Below are positions 11,891 through 22,749 of a stretch of DNA of 64,000 bases, one piece after another (position 1 is the stretch's first letter; the number at the start of each line of letters is the position of its first letter). The stretch is from assembly GCA_031213475.1 (NCBI GenBank), contig JARUPZ010000005.1, positions 7,560,988-7,624,987 of the forward strand, in the 5' to 3' direction. Under the pieces are notes generated by a model. The model had not been told where the DNA came from and made no database searches. It worked only from the letters and a program-made list of their open reading frames with translations. Made by a program: the position numbers and the translations under genes. The DNA comes from Nereocystis luetkeana. Taxonomy: Eukaryota > Sar > Phaeophyceae > Laminariales > Laminariaceae.

Positions 11891-12888
11891 GGTATTATTG
11901 TACCCAGGGTATTTATTTATTAGACTGTTTCGTGCTGGCGAAAAAACGAAAACAAAATCTTTCTGTGGTGGCGGCGGGTGCTGTGTGCTGTATGTTATGC
12001 TGTATGTGATGTTGTATAATAGTGATGATGATCGCTCGATTACGATGCTGCTGCTGCTGCTGCTGATGGGACATCGATCGCCACTCCAGGTACTGGTATA
12101 CGTGTACGGTGATCGTAGCACCAGTCGATCTCCAGCAGTATCTATCTACTTTACTTGTAATCATATTTATTTATAAAAATAAAAATACCTGGTACCAGGT
12201 ACATGGTACCACAGGCATTGTACCGACATGTACCTGGAGTCGTGGCGGTCAGCGGCCCGTTGTTACAACACAGGCTCCAACGACCAACAGCACGCGACGA
12301 TCACAACACCAGGGTACCATGACACCACGTGTATATGATACGGCGGTACCGGCATGTCTTCATAGTAATAGTGACTACTATTAATATACTTCGAAGTATA
12401 CACGTACTCGTACAACTGGTACAGACGATGATGGCGTGCTTCTTTGAGGTAGAATGAATCGTCACAGGCTTCAGCCAAGCTTCTCGACTAAAAAATAAAC
12501 CTCAAAAAGTGGCAGTTGTTACAAAACGTCGGCCAATCAAATTGCCCCCGCCCAGGCCTGTTGCGTGCCTCGTGACTCGACCTGTCAAAGTATTTGCAGT
12601 CTCTCTTGCATCGTGGGGCAGACAGCAGTGTGACTGCGTGCAGTTCTTTCGGAGGGCATGTTTGATGACCCAGGGGCAAGGAAGGGAAGGGGGGAGAGCC
12701 CCGGATTTGCACGGCGGCAAGTAAGTGTGATCCGATTGCCGCGGACCAGCTCGAGGGAAGAGCTCTGGCAGGCCCGCTCGCGATCGCGGATGAAGATACT
12801 ACACCTCGTGCCCACGCGAGGGCAAAACTGGCTTGTTGAGACTGTGCTGTTTTGTCGTGAATTTTCGACGGTTCGTGGAGCATCGTTT
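11891..12888. other. Intergenic between R1 copy a and the LINE
   Basis: Non-coding. It includes a (CTG)n tract at about 12046-12064, a chained TACCTGGTACCAGGTA at 12186-12201 followed by the degraded unit TACATGGTA, and further partial motifs to 12.32 kb. No gene is supported. Confidence 0.4.
12186..12201. repeat. Chained TACCWGGTA pair
   Basis: TACCTGGTA and TACCAGGTA share one TA; a degraded third unit, TACATGGTA, shares the next TA. The two central bases (T then A) are opposite, giving a larger inverted symmetry. Confidence 0.85.
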
Positions 12889-13389
12889 CACATGTGTTGT
12901 TTGTTGTTGTTGTTGTTCTCACATTAACTCACAATTCAATGCAGTCCGTGGTCGCAGGACAGGCTCCAATAACTCTGGAGTGGAAGAAATACCTCAAGTA
13001 AAAACAGAGGCAAAAAAAAAAAAAAAAAAACAGGCGTACGCACTCCACCACTGCGGACACCAGGGAAGCAAAAAGGAGACTATTAATAGCAGACAAAAAC
13101 CTAAAAAAAGAAGATGAAGCTAAGCAAAACAAAAACAAAAACAAAACTAAAACAGACGCAGATAGCAAAACGCGAAAAAAAAGGCAAGGCAAAACGGACC
13201 ATACTAACAAAGACACAAAGAGGTACAAACGGGAATGAAAGAAAAATGAAAACAAAGAAGGGACAAAAAAGCGATAATCACGGGCGGGGGGGAAAGAAAA
13301 TACCAAAGGCAGGCACTGGGGCATACAGACACGCAAAGTTGCCCAGATGGCACCATGCTAGTTACTTGGGTCCCAAAGAAAGGAGTGCA

Positions 13390-16300
13390 TCATGACGATG
13401 ATGGCCATAACCAGGCTTCAGTCTGTTGGGCAGACCGCCTCCCCTCCCCCCCCCCGCCATTCCCCCTCGTCCCCCTTTCGCCCCCCCCCTCTTCCCTGTC
13501 ATTCTGCACACTCGCGTTGGCGTCAACGGCTGTGGTCGTGGTCGCAGCTATTCTATGCCGTTCTGCCGATGCCTCCTTCTCATCTGTATGCCATTTCCGC
13601 ATGAAGGCCTCCGCCCCTTCCTCGACCCGTTGGAACCATCTGCCGGCTTTCTGTGCTGTCTCGCGCCACCCTTCGAGCTTGATGCCGAACTCCTTGAGGT
13701 CCTCCTCAAGGTACCTCATCCAGTCCCACTCCTGTCCTCCGGAGTAACCCTTACCCCCAACCATCTCCCCAAACATTACCCTCCTCGGCAGACGCTCCTC
13801 TCCCATTCGTGTCACAAAGCCCGCAAACAAGAGCCTACGTCTGCGTACCGTCGTCTCAACGCTTTCAGATGTTGTCCTGAGAAGCGCGCTAGCATAGGAT
13901 AGAATGTGGTCTTCGCGCTTTCGTTTTCGCCACCCGATGCATCGGAGGAGCATCTTGTGGTGGACCTCCCGTAGCCTACCGTAATCAGTCTTGCTCGGGC
14001 TCCAAGTAACGCAACCGTAGAGCAACGTTTCGATCACCTCGGCTCTCAGCATTCGCACCTTCAGGCGTAGGCGCACACCCGGGCGGTCATAAATTTCCAT
14101 CTTATACCGTCCGAAGCATGCCCATGCCCTCTGGAGTCGACGCGTTACCTCGACACTTCTGCCCGTCCAATCTGCGCTGATAGCCCCGCCCAGATACACA
14201 AACTCGGTCGTTTGTTTGTACACTTGGCCGGCGGCGGTGACGGTGAACGGCACGTTCCCCCCATCTTTCGTTTGCAGACACATTATCTCCGTCTTGGCCT
14301 CCGAGACCGTCAGGCCGAAAGCGGCACATGCAGACACGATCACCGTCATCATCCTCTCCAGGCCGTTGGGTGATCTCGATACTATGCCTGCATCGTCGGC
14401 ATAGAGCATAGCCCACAGTGTCTGGGCCTCTTTATCATTCCCCTGTCCGTCGGCGTGCCCGACCCGTGCCTTCCCCCTCTTCTTTTTCTTCTTCTCCTGC
14501 TTTTGTTGGAGTTGCACCAAGCTGTCCGTGATGGCTTTATCAGCAGCGAAACGTTTCTCCGCCACACGCAGCACCGCTGTAAAAAACATGTTGAACAACA
14601 ATGGCGCGAGCACACACCCTTGCCGTAGGCCCTGTTTCACGTCGAACATATCTGAGCACTCGCCGTCATCCAGCCGCACGCATGCTCGCATGCCGTCGTG
14701 GAATTGGCGGATAACGGTGAGCATTCTAGGTGGCACCCCAAAGCGAGCCAAGACAGCCCACAGGAGGGTTCGGTCGACGGAGTCGTAGGCTTTGGTGAGG
14801 TCGACAAAGCACATGAAGAGCGGAGTGTCCTTCTTCCTTGCCAATTCCTGCAAGCGTCGCACCACGAACATCATGTCGACCGTCGATCGTTCGGGCCTAA
14901 AGCCACACTGCTCCTCCGGCAGGATGCCTTCCCGTTCGCAATAGTCGCTGAGTCGGCGCGCGATGACTTTGAGGAGCACTTTGCCGGCATGCGCGACTAG
15001 GGAAATGCCACGATAGTTACCACACTCCGTCCTGTCTTTCTTCTTGTGCAGCACCTTAATCGTTGCATCCTTCCATTGCTGCGGCACGACCCCTCCCCTC
15101 CACACAGCGACGATAATCTCGTAGAAGCTTCCCAAGGTGTCCGAGTCTCCCTCGTCGGCCAGGACCTTCAGAAGTTCAGCTGGGAGACCATCAGGCCCAA
15201 CCGCCTTGCGGTTCGCCATCGCCCTGATCGCGTCTTCCACCTCGTATCTAGACGGGACGTCGTCCAGCGGACTGCACGAGGGCCAGACCTTGAGCTCATC
15301 GACGATAGTCGGATCGAGGGTCGATGACCTTGTGTTTAGCAGCTTATGGAACCACCTTACCCATCGTTCCCGGATGAGGCCTACGTCTCGTAGTAATCTA
15401 CCTTCCTCGTCCCTGATGTACTGCGAATGGAAAGTCCTCTTTCCTTCCACATTCATCCCCTTAAGGTGCTTGTAGAACCCAAACTGATCACCTTCTTGGA
15501 TACGCCTTTCGAGTTGACGGACGTATTCCTCGAAGAACTTCTGCACTCCGTCCGTCCTCGCACGTTTGAGCTGTTTAGTGGCAATCTTCACAGCTTTTCG
15601 CAGATTTTTGTCTTCCGGGTTAGCACGTAGTTGCGTCCTCGCATTTTCCTTCTCCTGCCATCGTGAGTGCACCTCTGCTTTTACCTCTTCGGGCGTACAC
15701 CAGCCCAGCGGCCCTTGTTTTCGACTGGTATGAGGTGCTAGTTTAGCAGCAGTCGACAGCACGGTCTCCACTAGAGCAGTTGCCTTATCATCGACACTCC
15801 CAATTGTACCAGGCGGTGGGGGGGTAAGTTTGGTTATCTCCCTATTGAGGTCCGCTCGGAGACCGGGGTCTGCCATCAACCGTTGTAGATTAATAGCTCG
15901 TTTTCCGCTGCCTGCTTTTACCCTCCGATTCGGCGCGAACCGACCCAAGAGGCGAATATTGCAGACCACGAGGTTGTGGTCAGATTCATGCCGATCCTCT
16001 GGGGGTTTCCGTACTGTCATGTTGCGGACCAGGCGTCGATCAACTTGCCGAGTAAGGATGTAGTCTAGCCTACACTGACCCTTCCCGGAGTTTGGAGACT
16101 GGAAAGTGTACGACACTCCGCGAGTAGGTGTGGCAAAGAACGTGTTGAGGAGCGCAAGCCTGTTGTCATCTGCAAGGAGGAGTAGTCGCTCTCCGTTGTT
16201 GTTCAATTCATCGCGCCCGTATTTACCCATCACCTTACTGCCGGCACATCCGCTCTCTCGCTTGCCGGTGCGAGCATTTGCATCCAAGAGTACAAGTAGG

Positions 16301-17169
16301 TGATCCCCACTTGGGACCCCCGAGACGACTTTGTTCAGTTCGTTCCAGAATTGATCTTTCTCGCGAACGGGTGCATCCAGTATCGGCGCATAGCCGACAA
16401 CAAAAGAAACAGCATTTGATTTGCCCTCAAGTTGAATGCGAACTTTCATCAGTCTGGCACTAACGCACTCCACCTCGAGACCATCCTTGCCCACACCTGC
16501 CACAATAGACTCCCTGACAGCTAGTCCTACACCATGGGTGCCCTTCCTCTCGTATTTGCTGCCGTCTGCTCCAGAGCAAAAAATCGTGTATCCAGCTGCT
16601 GTGAACGTGCTATGCCCGTCTCGCCTAGTCTCTTGGAGACCTACGACATCGCATCCTAGTTCCTGGCATACCTTCATGATGACCTCGCTGTGGCCGATGC
16701 CATTTTTGCCGTTGAAGGCGAGTGTGCGAACATTGAACGTACCCACGACGAGTTCCCCAGCTCTGTACCTAGCCCTAGCATCTGAGCGTAACCTTCGAGC
16801 TTCTCTGCGACCTTTCCGACCTTGCCTCCTCTTCTTCCGTGCAGCGTGTTTTTTCTCCTCTACCCTCTGCTTTTCCCAGGCGGTGGGTTTCTTCCGTTCC
16901 GTGTTTTTTCGCCCGGCCCGGTTCGTGCCGAGGTTCCGACGTGCTGGGGGCAGCAATCCCAACGCGCCTCGACGCCCATCATCTCCTAGATGACGTCGAA
17001 TGGGGTGCTTACTCACGTGGATCCTAGCCTCTCTTCTCCGTTCGCTACGAGTTCCACGCTTTCCGCGACGGTGATACGACACGGCTACCGCAGGCAATAC
17101 TGCCGCGTGGAAAAAATCCGCGAGAAAATTTTCCGCCATATCGCTGGCCATCACCGCCGGCTCGACCAT
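13390..17169 (-). CDS. LINE ORF: AP endonuclease-like plus reverse transcriptase
   Basis: Single 1259-residue ORF. Residues 1-135 are basic (Arg/Lys-rich), probably for RNA binding. Residues about 140-405 form an exonuclease-endonuclease-phosphatase domain that would nick the target: GTFNVRT at 143-149, GLQET at 177-181 (metal-binding Glu), LDANAR at 295-300, RLDYIL at 367-372 and the catalytic SDH at 396-398. Residues about 640-1000 are the reverse transcriptase: GPDGLPAELLK at 658-668, VDLTKAYDSVDR at 789-800, GLRQGCVLAPLLFN at 847-860 and the active-site YADD at 923-926. A Lys-rich loop separates the last two motifs. The C-terminal part has the usual conserved segment after RT; no RNase H is seen. 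All key residues are present and there is no interruption, so the copy may be functional. Start: the most upstream ATG of the frame (17169); a start farther in is possible. Clade not assigned. Confidence 0.93.
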   Translation of the reverse strand: MVEPAVMASDMAENFLADFFHAAVLPAVAVSYHRRGKRGTRSERRREARIHVSKHPIRRHLGDDGRRGALGLLPPARRNLGTNRAGRKNTERKKPTAWEKQRVEEKKHAARKKRRQGRKGRREARRLRSDARARYRAGELVVGTFNVRTLAFNGKNGIGHSEVIMKVCQELGCDVVGLQETRRDGHSTFTAAGYTIFCSGADGSKYERKGTHGVGLAVRESIVAGVGKDGLEVECVSARLMKVRIQLEGKSNAVSFVVGYAPILDAPVREKDQFWNELNKVVSGVPSGDHLLVLLDANARTGKRESGCAGSKVMGKYGRDELNNNGERLLLLADDNRLALLNTFFATPTRGVSYTFQSPNSGKGQCRLDYILTRQVDRRLVRNMTVRKPPEDRHESDHNLVVCNIRLLGRFAPNRRVKAGSGKRAINLQRLMADPGLRADLNREITKLTPPPPGTIGSVDDKATALVETVLSTAAKLAPHTSRKQGPLGWCTPEEVKAEVHSRWQEKENARTQLRANPEDKNLRKAVKIATKQLKRARTDGVQKFFEEYVRQLERRIQEGDQFGFYKHLKGMNVEGKRTFHSQYIRDEEGRLLRDVGLIRERWVRWFHKLLNTRSSTLDPTIVDELKVWPSCSPLDDVPSRYEVEDAIRAMANRKAVGPDGLPAELLKVLADEGDSDTLGSFYEIIVAVWRGGVVPQQWKDATIKVLHKKKDRTECGNYRGISLVAHAGKVLLKVIARRLSDYCEREGILPEEQCGFRPERSTVDMMFVVRRLQELARKKDTPLFMCFVDLTKAYDSVDRTLLWAVLARFGVPPRMLTVIRQFHDGMRACVRLDDGECSDMFDVKQGLRQGCVLAPLLFNMFFTAVLRVAEKRFAADKAITDSLVQLQQKQEKKKKKRGKARVGHADGQGNDKEAQTLWAMLYADDAGIVSRSPNGLERMMTVIVSACAAFGLTVSEAKTEIMCLQTKDGGNVPFTVTAAGQVYKQTTEFVYLGGAISADWTGRSVEVTRRLQRAWACFGRYKMEIYDRPGVRLRLKVRMLRAEVIETLLYGCVTWSPSKTDYGRLREVHHKMLLRCIGWRKRKREDHILSYASALLRTTSESVETTVRRRRLLFAGFVTRMGEERLPRRVMFGEMVGGKGYSGGQEWDWMRYLEEDLKEFGIKLEGWRETAQKAGRWFQRVEEGAEAFMRKWHTDEKEASAERHRIAATTTTAVDANASVQNDREEGGGERGTRGNGGGGEGRRSAQQTEAWLWPSSS

Positions 17170-17319
17170 GCTCGAACGCTAGTTAGACGCGCAAGCAAGG
17201 TCAAGGCCGCGCTCCACTGGGAGCTCTAGCACGTGTTGGGGAAGCCGCAGGCCGGAGCTCCACCCCGGCCGGGGAGCAGCCGAGGGAGGAATACCTGGTA
17301 GTGTGTGTGTGTGTGGTTG

Positions 17320-17778
17320 AGTGTAAAAAGAAGGATCGTGTTGCCTCATTTTTTAGTTTCGTTGCCCTCTTCTTACAAAACAGAAAATGAGCAGAGCGCT
17401 GTTGATCATCATGTTTTATCAAGAAGAGGGGAAGAGAGGTGTACGCCGCCTGCTATTATTGTATCTGCGGCATAGGGAAAAAGGGTTCGTGTAAGCTCTT
17501 GCGCGGGCCTGCGAAGAAGCAGGGCGTGTCTCGGACTGCGCAGGTCGAGGGAGAGTAAGAAGGATCGTGTTGCCTTATTTTTTGTTTAGTTTCGTTGCCC
17601 TCTTACAAAACAGAAAATGAGCAGAGCGCTGTTGATCCTCATGTTTAATCAAGAGGGAAGAGAGGTGTACGCCGCCTGATATATTGTATCTGCGGCAAAG
17701 GAAAAAAGGCTTCGTATAGGCTCTTGCGCGGGTCCGCGAGGGAGTAGGGCCTGCCTCAGACTGCGCAGGTCGAGGGAC
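17320..17778 (-). repeat. Two tandem ~229-bp units upstream of the LINE ORF
   Basis: Two adjacent units (about 17320-17550 and 17551-17778) match over nearly their whole length. Shared landmarks are AAGGATCGTGTTGCCT, the segment around GAGCAGAGCGCTGTTGAT, and the end GACTGCGCAGGTCGAGGGA. On the minus strand they lie just 5' of the LINE ORF, like the tandem promoter monomers of some LINE 5' UTRs. A weaker repeated pair continues at about 17780-18000 and 18020-18280 (shared CCGAGCACAT and ACCGAATCTATCG). Confidence 0.8.
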
Positions 17779-18019
17779 ACTCTTGCGCCGAGCACATCAT
17801 GAGTGCTCTCCAAAACTCGCACATCGCGAAAAAAGAAACACGCTCCCGCGCGACCGGTTCACAACTTCGGCCGCAACTGAGAGCGAGAGAAAGAGAATGC
17901 ATCGTTCGCGGACTACAACACACAGCGCATGTGTGCGGCTCGCGCGGCAAATTGTGAAGCCTCACTGCCTATAGGCCTAGGACCGAATCTATCGCCGTGT
18001 GGCCACATGTTTCAATCCT

Positions 18020-18480
18020 TGCCGAGCACATGGTGTGCTCCTCGCTAAATATCACAACGCAGTCGCCGAGCTGCAACGAGCAGAAGGAACAAGCCTTTTT
18101 CTCCTATTAATAGCGGTCGGCTCGCAAGTTCGGCAACAACAGCAGAGAGCAAAGGCGTCATCGCCATCAGCGGGCAACGAACGGCGCACAGCGCACGCAT
18201 GCATGCATGAGTGCATGTGACTCACCTTCCAATGGTGGGACCCTATTGCCTGGGTCCAGCACCGAATCTATCGGCATCGCCATCTCGGCTCTTGGACGAA
18301 GATCAGCGTGTGTTTGATGCCTCTGTACAAACCATGCACTCTTTTCGGTGTGTCAAGCGCGAGATCTTTTTTTTTTTTCCAGCAATATCGTTTCATCTCA
18401 ACTGCCAAAATATTATTGGAAACCCAGGCGTATGATAGACATCAATTTCGCCCCTGTAATATTATTTTAGGGGGTATCAT
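18020..18480. other. Non-coding, tandem-related to 17.78-18.0 kb
   Basis: About 18023-18278 is an imperfect copy of 17783-18000. It contains the 10-bp palindrome CTATTAATAG (about 18105) and a GCATGCATGCATG run (about 18195). No gene is supported. Confidence 0.45.
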
Positions 18481-18484
18481 ACTA

Positions 18485-18589
18485 TTACGGGGGACCATAG
18501 TTAACAGGACCTATGGTATACATAAAAACCTATATGTTTAACCATTTTTACTAACAATATTTGGTCCTGTTAACTATGGCCCCCCGCAA
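18485..18589 (+). mobile_element. 105-bp TA MITE (family 1)
   Basis: Complete copy, TTACGGGGGACCATAG to CCCCCCGCAA, flanked by TA at 18483-18484 and 18590-18591. Same length and internal sequence as the copies at 4506, 21385 and 40104. Confidence 0.92.
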
Positions 18590-18591
18590 TA

Positions 18592-20690
18592 CAGTATCAA
18601 AGGCACTGCTGCTGTGTACTCAATGGGTTTCCTCCCTACTTTCTTCGCGAACAAGTGCTCGCCTGTGCAATCTATGGTACAGCAGCAGTACCGACGCGAG
18701 TGGGCGAGGGGGAAGAAAGGGCTGAGGTCTTCTCGCGTTACGAATGCAAGGTACGAACCCTGAGTGCAGAGGGGGGAGGAGAGCCTGCTATGTGACCCTG
18801 GATCTGTGTCACGACTACAGTTAGTAGGAGGGAGAGAGAAAAGAAGGGGCGAAGGTGGTCAATGATAAGAAGGAAAGAAAATTCAGCACCGATGTGACCA
18901 ACCGACCTGCGACCACATGAGACAAGGAAGGGGTCTAGCAAGAGGGGAGAAACGAAGACCAGACACTGTACTACTACTGTAGTAAGTATGATAGCATGCC
19001 GCGGCGGGGATGCCTCAAAACAAATGCCTTACCGACACCCCCCACCCCCGCCCCCCGATGTCCCGTCTCGGCATTGTAGGGACGCCCCCTCCCCCAGGGG
19101 GGGGGGCGAAACACATACCTGGTACCTGGCACCAGGTACATATTTTCCTTTCTGATGGTCCTTGTTGTGGACACGCTTGGACAAGATTTTGCCCAATGCT
19201 TTCTTCTTGTGCTTCGTTCGATACAGCTACATAACGCAACGTTGCGTGTTTCTAGCCGACTGTGATTACTGATTGGTCGTGATTCAGACAAACAAACACT
19301 TAATTTACAACACCGTGGCGTGTGACACCGTGCGATATACTCTGTCTGATAAGTCGTAAGCCAGCGAGAGGCACAGTCCGTAGGCAGATGGGGTTGTTGC
19401 CTCTGACTTTTCTGGCGAAACACGCGTACACTCTTGGGCTCCACTGTCAATGGGGGCAGTGTTGTGTACCCAGGGTCCTGCAGCATTCTTCGAAGTAAAA
19501 AACTCCAATAAAGTCGTCGTGTCTCCCGGAGCCACAGCCTTGTCTTGATAGACCAACAATGGTTATTTATGAAGTGAAATATCCGGGAAGACAGATTGTT
19601 TCTACTTCGTACGATCATACTGTATTTCAGTATGGTGGGCTACGTACCCGATATACGGTAACGTCGGGAAGGTCCAAGGAAACTCCCCCGTAGGGAATGG
19701 ATACTTATGTCATACGTTATCCCCGGGGGCTTCCACTCCAATATATGGAGGCGTTTTCGTACTGGGGATAGAGGACACGAATCGTCACGGAATCATTTCC
19801 AGTTTGGTTCAGGGACAACGGTCAAACCATTGAGGATTCGGCTCGACCAGCCACCATCTGGATTGACCGATCTTCTGCAGAACGTGACAACACGATGCGT
19901 GCGTGTTGTACAACTCCTTGCAGTGCACTACAGTCTTTTGGTAATATCAGCAAATGTATCACCCCCCCCCCTCATCCTTGCAGCGCCAGGTTGCTATACG
20001 CATGGCGGACGGTTGTCACATGTACGTTTGGCGGACGCTGCAACCAACCGTCTTTCTCTATCCTTATCATCACCTCTGATTTTCCATGAAGGTGGACAGG
20101 GCCCTACTACTGGCATTCTAATACGTCCGAGGAGTGACTTGGTTTTAGTCTGCGTCGATCCCTCCATCAAAATGTAGTTAAAAAAATCGCAACCACCCAT
20201 CTTTGCATCCATTTGTTCTTTCGAAGAGAACAACAAATCCAACGCTTGTTTAGTTGACCGGCAGGTTAATATTGATACAGTAAATTTATATTTTTGCGCG
20301 TGACTTAGGACCCCTCACATCGCCAGGCTGGACTCATCGAATGGTGTTGTAGCTCTTAGACCCCCCCCCCCGAAATTCTGCCTGGTCGGTGAAAACCCGA
20401 CATGCTCCGTCCCGGCATTGTAGGGATGCGAGGGTCTATGATCACACGACTACGGCCATGCATGAGAGCGAGTACATCTCTCTTATCGAGTACACCCCCC
20501 CCCCCCCCCCCCCGAAACTACAGCGGTGCATGGCACTGAATACCCCCCCCCCCCCCCCCCCCCGGTGCCCCGCCACCCTAACCTACCCCATACCCCACCC
20601 CACCCCTGTTAGCTATAGAGGGTTTTCCGTTCTCCGGGCATCGAAAATATTCAATACCGTAATCAAGGCCGTCAAACTTGAACCAGCCTA
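18592..20690. other. Intergenic with C-runs
   Basis: No gene supported. It contains the chain TACCTGGTACCTGGCACCAGGTA starting at 19116, polyC runs (C19 at 20495, C21 at 20543), and two copies of a short phrase with GGCATTGTAGGGA (near 19070 and 20412). Several short frames overlap on both strands and have no coding character. Confidence 0.4.
20495..20563. repeat. Two long C homopolymers (C19 and C21)
   Basis: C-runs at 20495-20513 and 20543-20563, separated by 29 bases that resemble each other only partly. The longest homopolymers in the window. Confidence 0.9.
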
Positions 20691-21010
20691 GAGCCAGTCC
20701 TGGCTCCAGTCCAAGTCCCAGCCTCATCTAGGCCCCTGCTCCGGATCCAACCCCGCTCCTGCCCCCTGCTCCAGTGCAAGCCGCAGCCCTAGTCCCGGAA
20801 CCGGTCCTGCCGGCATCCCCGACCCAAGCCCCACTCTCAGCCCCAGCTACGACCCAGGTCGCAACTCCATTTTGAGCCCCATATACAGCCTCGATGCAAG
20901 CCCCAGCTTCAGTCCAAGCCCCAGCCCTAACCCCAGCTCCGGCGGCAGCCCCGCCTCAGCCCAAGCCACAGCCACAACCCCGGCCTTAGCCCTAGCCCTA
21001 GACCCAGCCG
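20690..21010. repeat. Degenerate hexamer minisatellite (CCCAGC/CCAAGT type), unit 1
   Basis: About 320 bp built from variants of a six-base unit (AGCCCC, AGTCCA, AGCCTC). The same class of sequence recurs at 35870-36180, followed in both places by related flanking sequence, so it belongs to the duplicated block. One frame would read Pro/Ser/Ala repeats, but stops and copy divergence argue against coding. Confidence 0.75.
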
Positions 21011-21119
21011 AAGTCTCAGCCCCAATCCTATGAGCAGCTCGAAGCACTAGCAGACGAAACCCGCCCACCCCGAACATTCGCTCAGGTATCTAGAGTTTTT
21101 CTTAACTAACGCGGTACTC

Positions 21120-22420
21120 GATCTCAGCACTCCCAATCGCCACGCACGGCAACACCGAATGCCCTCAGCGTCTTCCTGGCGTGCTTGCCGACTATTAATA
21201 GGTGTCTGGCTACCATGCCCGGGTCATCCCCCCCGGCCGTGAGGCTGGACGACTTCCGAGCCAATGCGCTGCGCAAGAAAACATCGAAACGCCGCACACA
21301 ATGCGGGGAAGATGGAAGGTGAAGGCTGTAAACATCCGAAAACATTAGATGGGAGGTGCGCTCTGGTGCTACCCTTTTGTCGTATTACGGGGGAACATAG
21401 TTACCAGGACCTGTGGTATACATAAAAACCTATATATTTAACCATTTCTATCAACAATATTTGGTCCTATCAACTATGGTCCCCCGTAATAGCTGGTTCC
21501 TGATTCTTAAAGGCAAAGGCGAAGGAGTACACGTAGCATCTCCGTGCAATACACGGATTGCATAGATACACCGACGGTGTCGGGTGTCTGGCGCCGCAAG
21601 AACATCAGAGCTATCCATACAGGACTACAGCTGTGTGCTACTGTATATCATACACTACTGGAACCTTGTGAATTACTCAATGTGAGGCGAGGTGGCACTC
21701 TCAAAAGTACCAGTACACTAATATCAAATACCAGTAGTTTTTAGAAGAGGCATTCATTGGGAACCTGCGCGGTCAATGAACTGGCGCAGCAGCGAGGACA
21801 GCAGAAGGCAGCCTTGCAAGGGATTCTGTGAATTGATCGGCGCCCTTCGCAGCCGTCCACAACCTCGGCTGCACCGAGGGAAATGTCATGGTCAGTGCGA
21901 TCGAAAATAGTATTCCATGAGTGGGCCAGACCGCTCTTGGAGACTCGCTCTTGGAGACTTCATATGTCTATCGGCAAGGTAACCGTCCTGAACACGGTCA
22001 ATAATCAAAGAAGTGGGACAGCTCATGCAGCTTTCCGCTATTGGCGCCTTCCCCTTCACTTGACTTGACATACCCCAGGTTCAAAGGTCACACTGCAGCA
22101 GTAGACTATACCCACACCGGGTGTTCACAATTCCTTGGGACGGTTGGGATTCCACGTCGGGAAGCCGGTCTGCTTCCGCCACCACCTCCCCCTTCTCCTC
22201 GTGGTCGCCCAACTGAGCATCACCTGTTTATGAAGCACGAGTCAACTATGCTGCAAACTGACCTTTCCACGCCGCTGCAGAAGCTCTCGGCTCCCGGCGT
22301 TTCCAGTGTCCCACATTCCAAGCACGAACTGCTGGTGGTCGGCAGCAGAAGGCCCGCTTTGTTGTTGCTGTGAAAGGAAAAAGGGAAAGTCAGGAGGGGG
22401 GGGCGTTGTTCTGGAAAGTT
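21120..22420. repeat. Duplicated block, unit 1, distal part
   Basis: Paralogous to 36300-37990. Shared landmarks: AATGCCCTCA near 21160 and 36353; GAGTGGGCCAGACCGCTCTTGG at 21918 versus GAGTGGGCTAGACCACTCTTGG at 37373; the stretch around GCAGCTTTCCGCTATTGGCGCC; and AGGCACGAGTCAA-like sequence. It is interrupted by a family-1 MITE at 21385. Non-coding. Confidence 0.65.
21385..21489 (+). mobile_element. 105-bp TA MITE (family 1)
   Basis: Complete copy from TTACGGGGGAAC to TCCCCCGTAA, flanked by TA at 21383-21384 and 21490-21491. It lies inside the duplicated block, and the related unit-2 sequence near 36.5 kb has no such element. Confidence 0.92.
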
Positions 22421-22749
22421 AAGCTTTCGACAGGACGATACCAAGTCGACTTTTTCGGAGGGGACAGGTCGGGAGAGTTGACCCCCCCCCACCACATTCG
22501 GGCCCTTCGGCGATTTTTTATCCATTCGCAACTAACTATCGTTCACTGACTTGTAGATTCATTCCTTGATCCCCATCCGGGTTTTACCCTGGTTCTGTTC
22601 GTTTATCCGTTTTCGATTGCACGACAAGGCACGTGTTGGACTCAGTGAGCCGCAGGACAGAAGATTTAAAAAAAAAAAAACGAGCTACTGCTGTGGCGAG
22701 AATGCAATTCAACCTAACTATCAAGGGGCTATTTAACCTTGCAGTACAA

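Larger units (their letters stand above)
12896..18003 (-). mobile_element. Non-LTR retrotransposon (LINE), nearly complete
   Basis: The element runs on the minus strand: an upstream region with tandem units (17170 to about 18000), one long ORF (13390-17169), a 3' UTR, and a 3' end whose last bases read GAGAACAACAAC, a short AAC microsatellite tail as in RTE/CR1-type LINEs. The 3' boundary is supported by a truncated relative (25915-26145) that stops at the same tail. A 7-bp direct repeat, CACATGT, at 12889-12895 and 18004-18010 is a candidate target-site duplication. A 7-mer match in this search range can occur by chance, and the tandem similarity continues to about 18280, so the 5' end is uncertain. 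Confidence 0.7.

Noticed and set aside
15800..15825. TACCAGG in the LINE coding region as a motif insertion
   Set aside because: Only seven of nine bases match (followed by CG), and the frame is intact.
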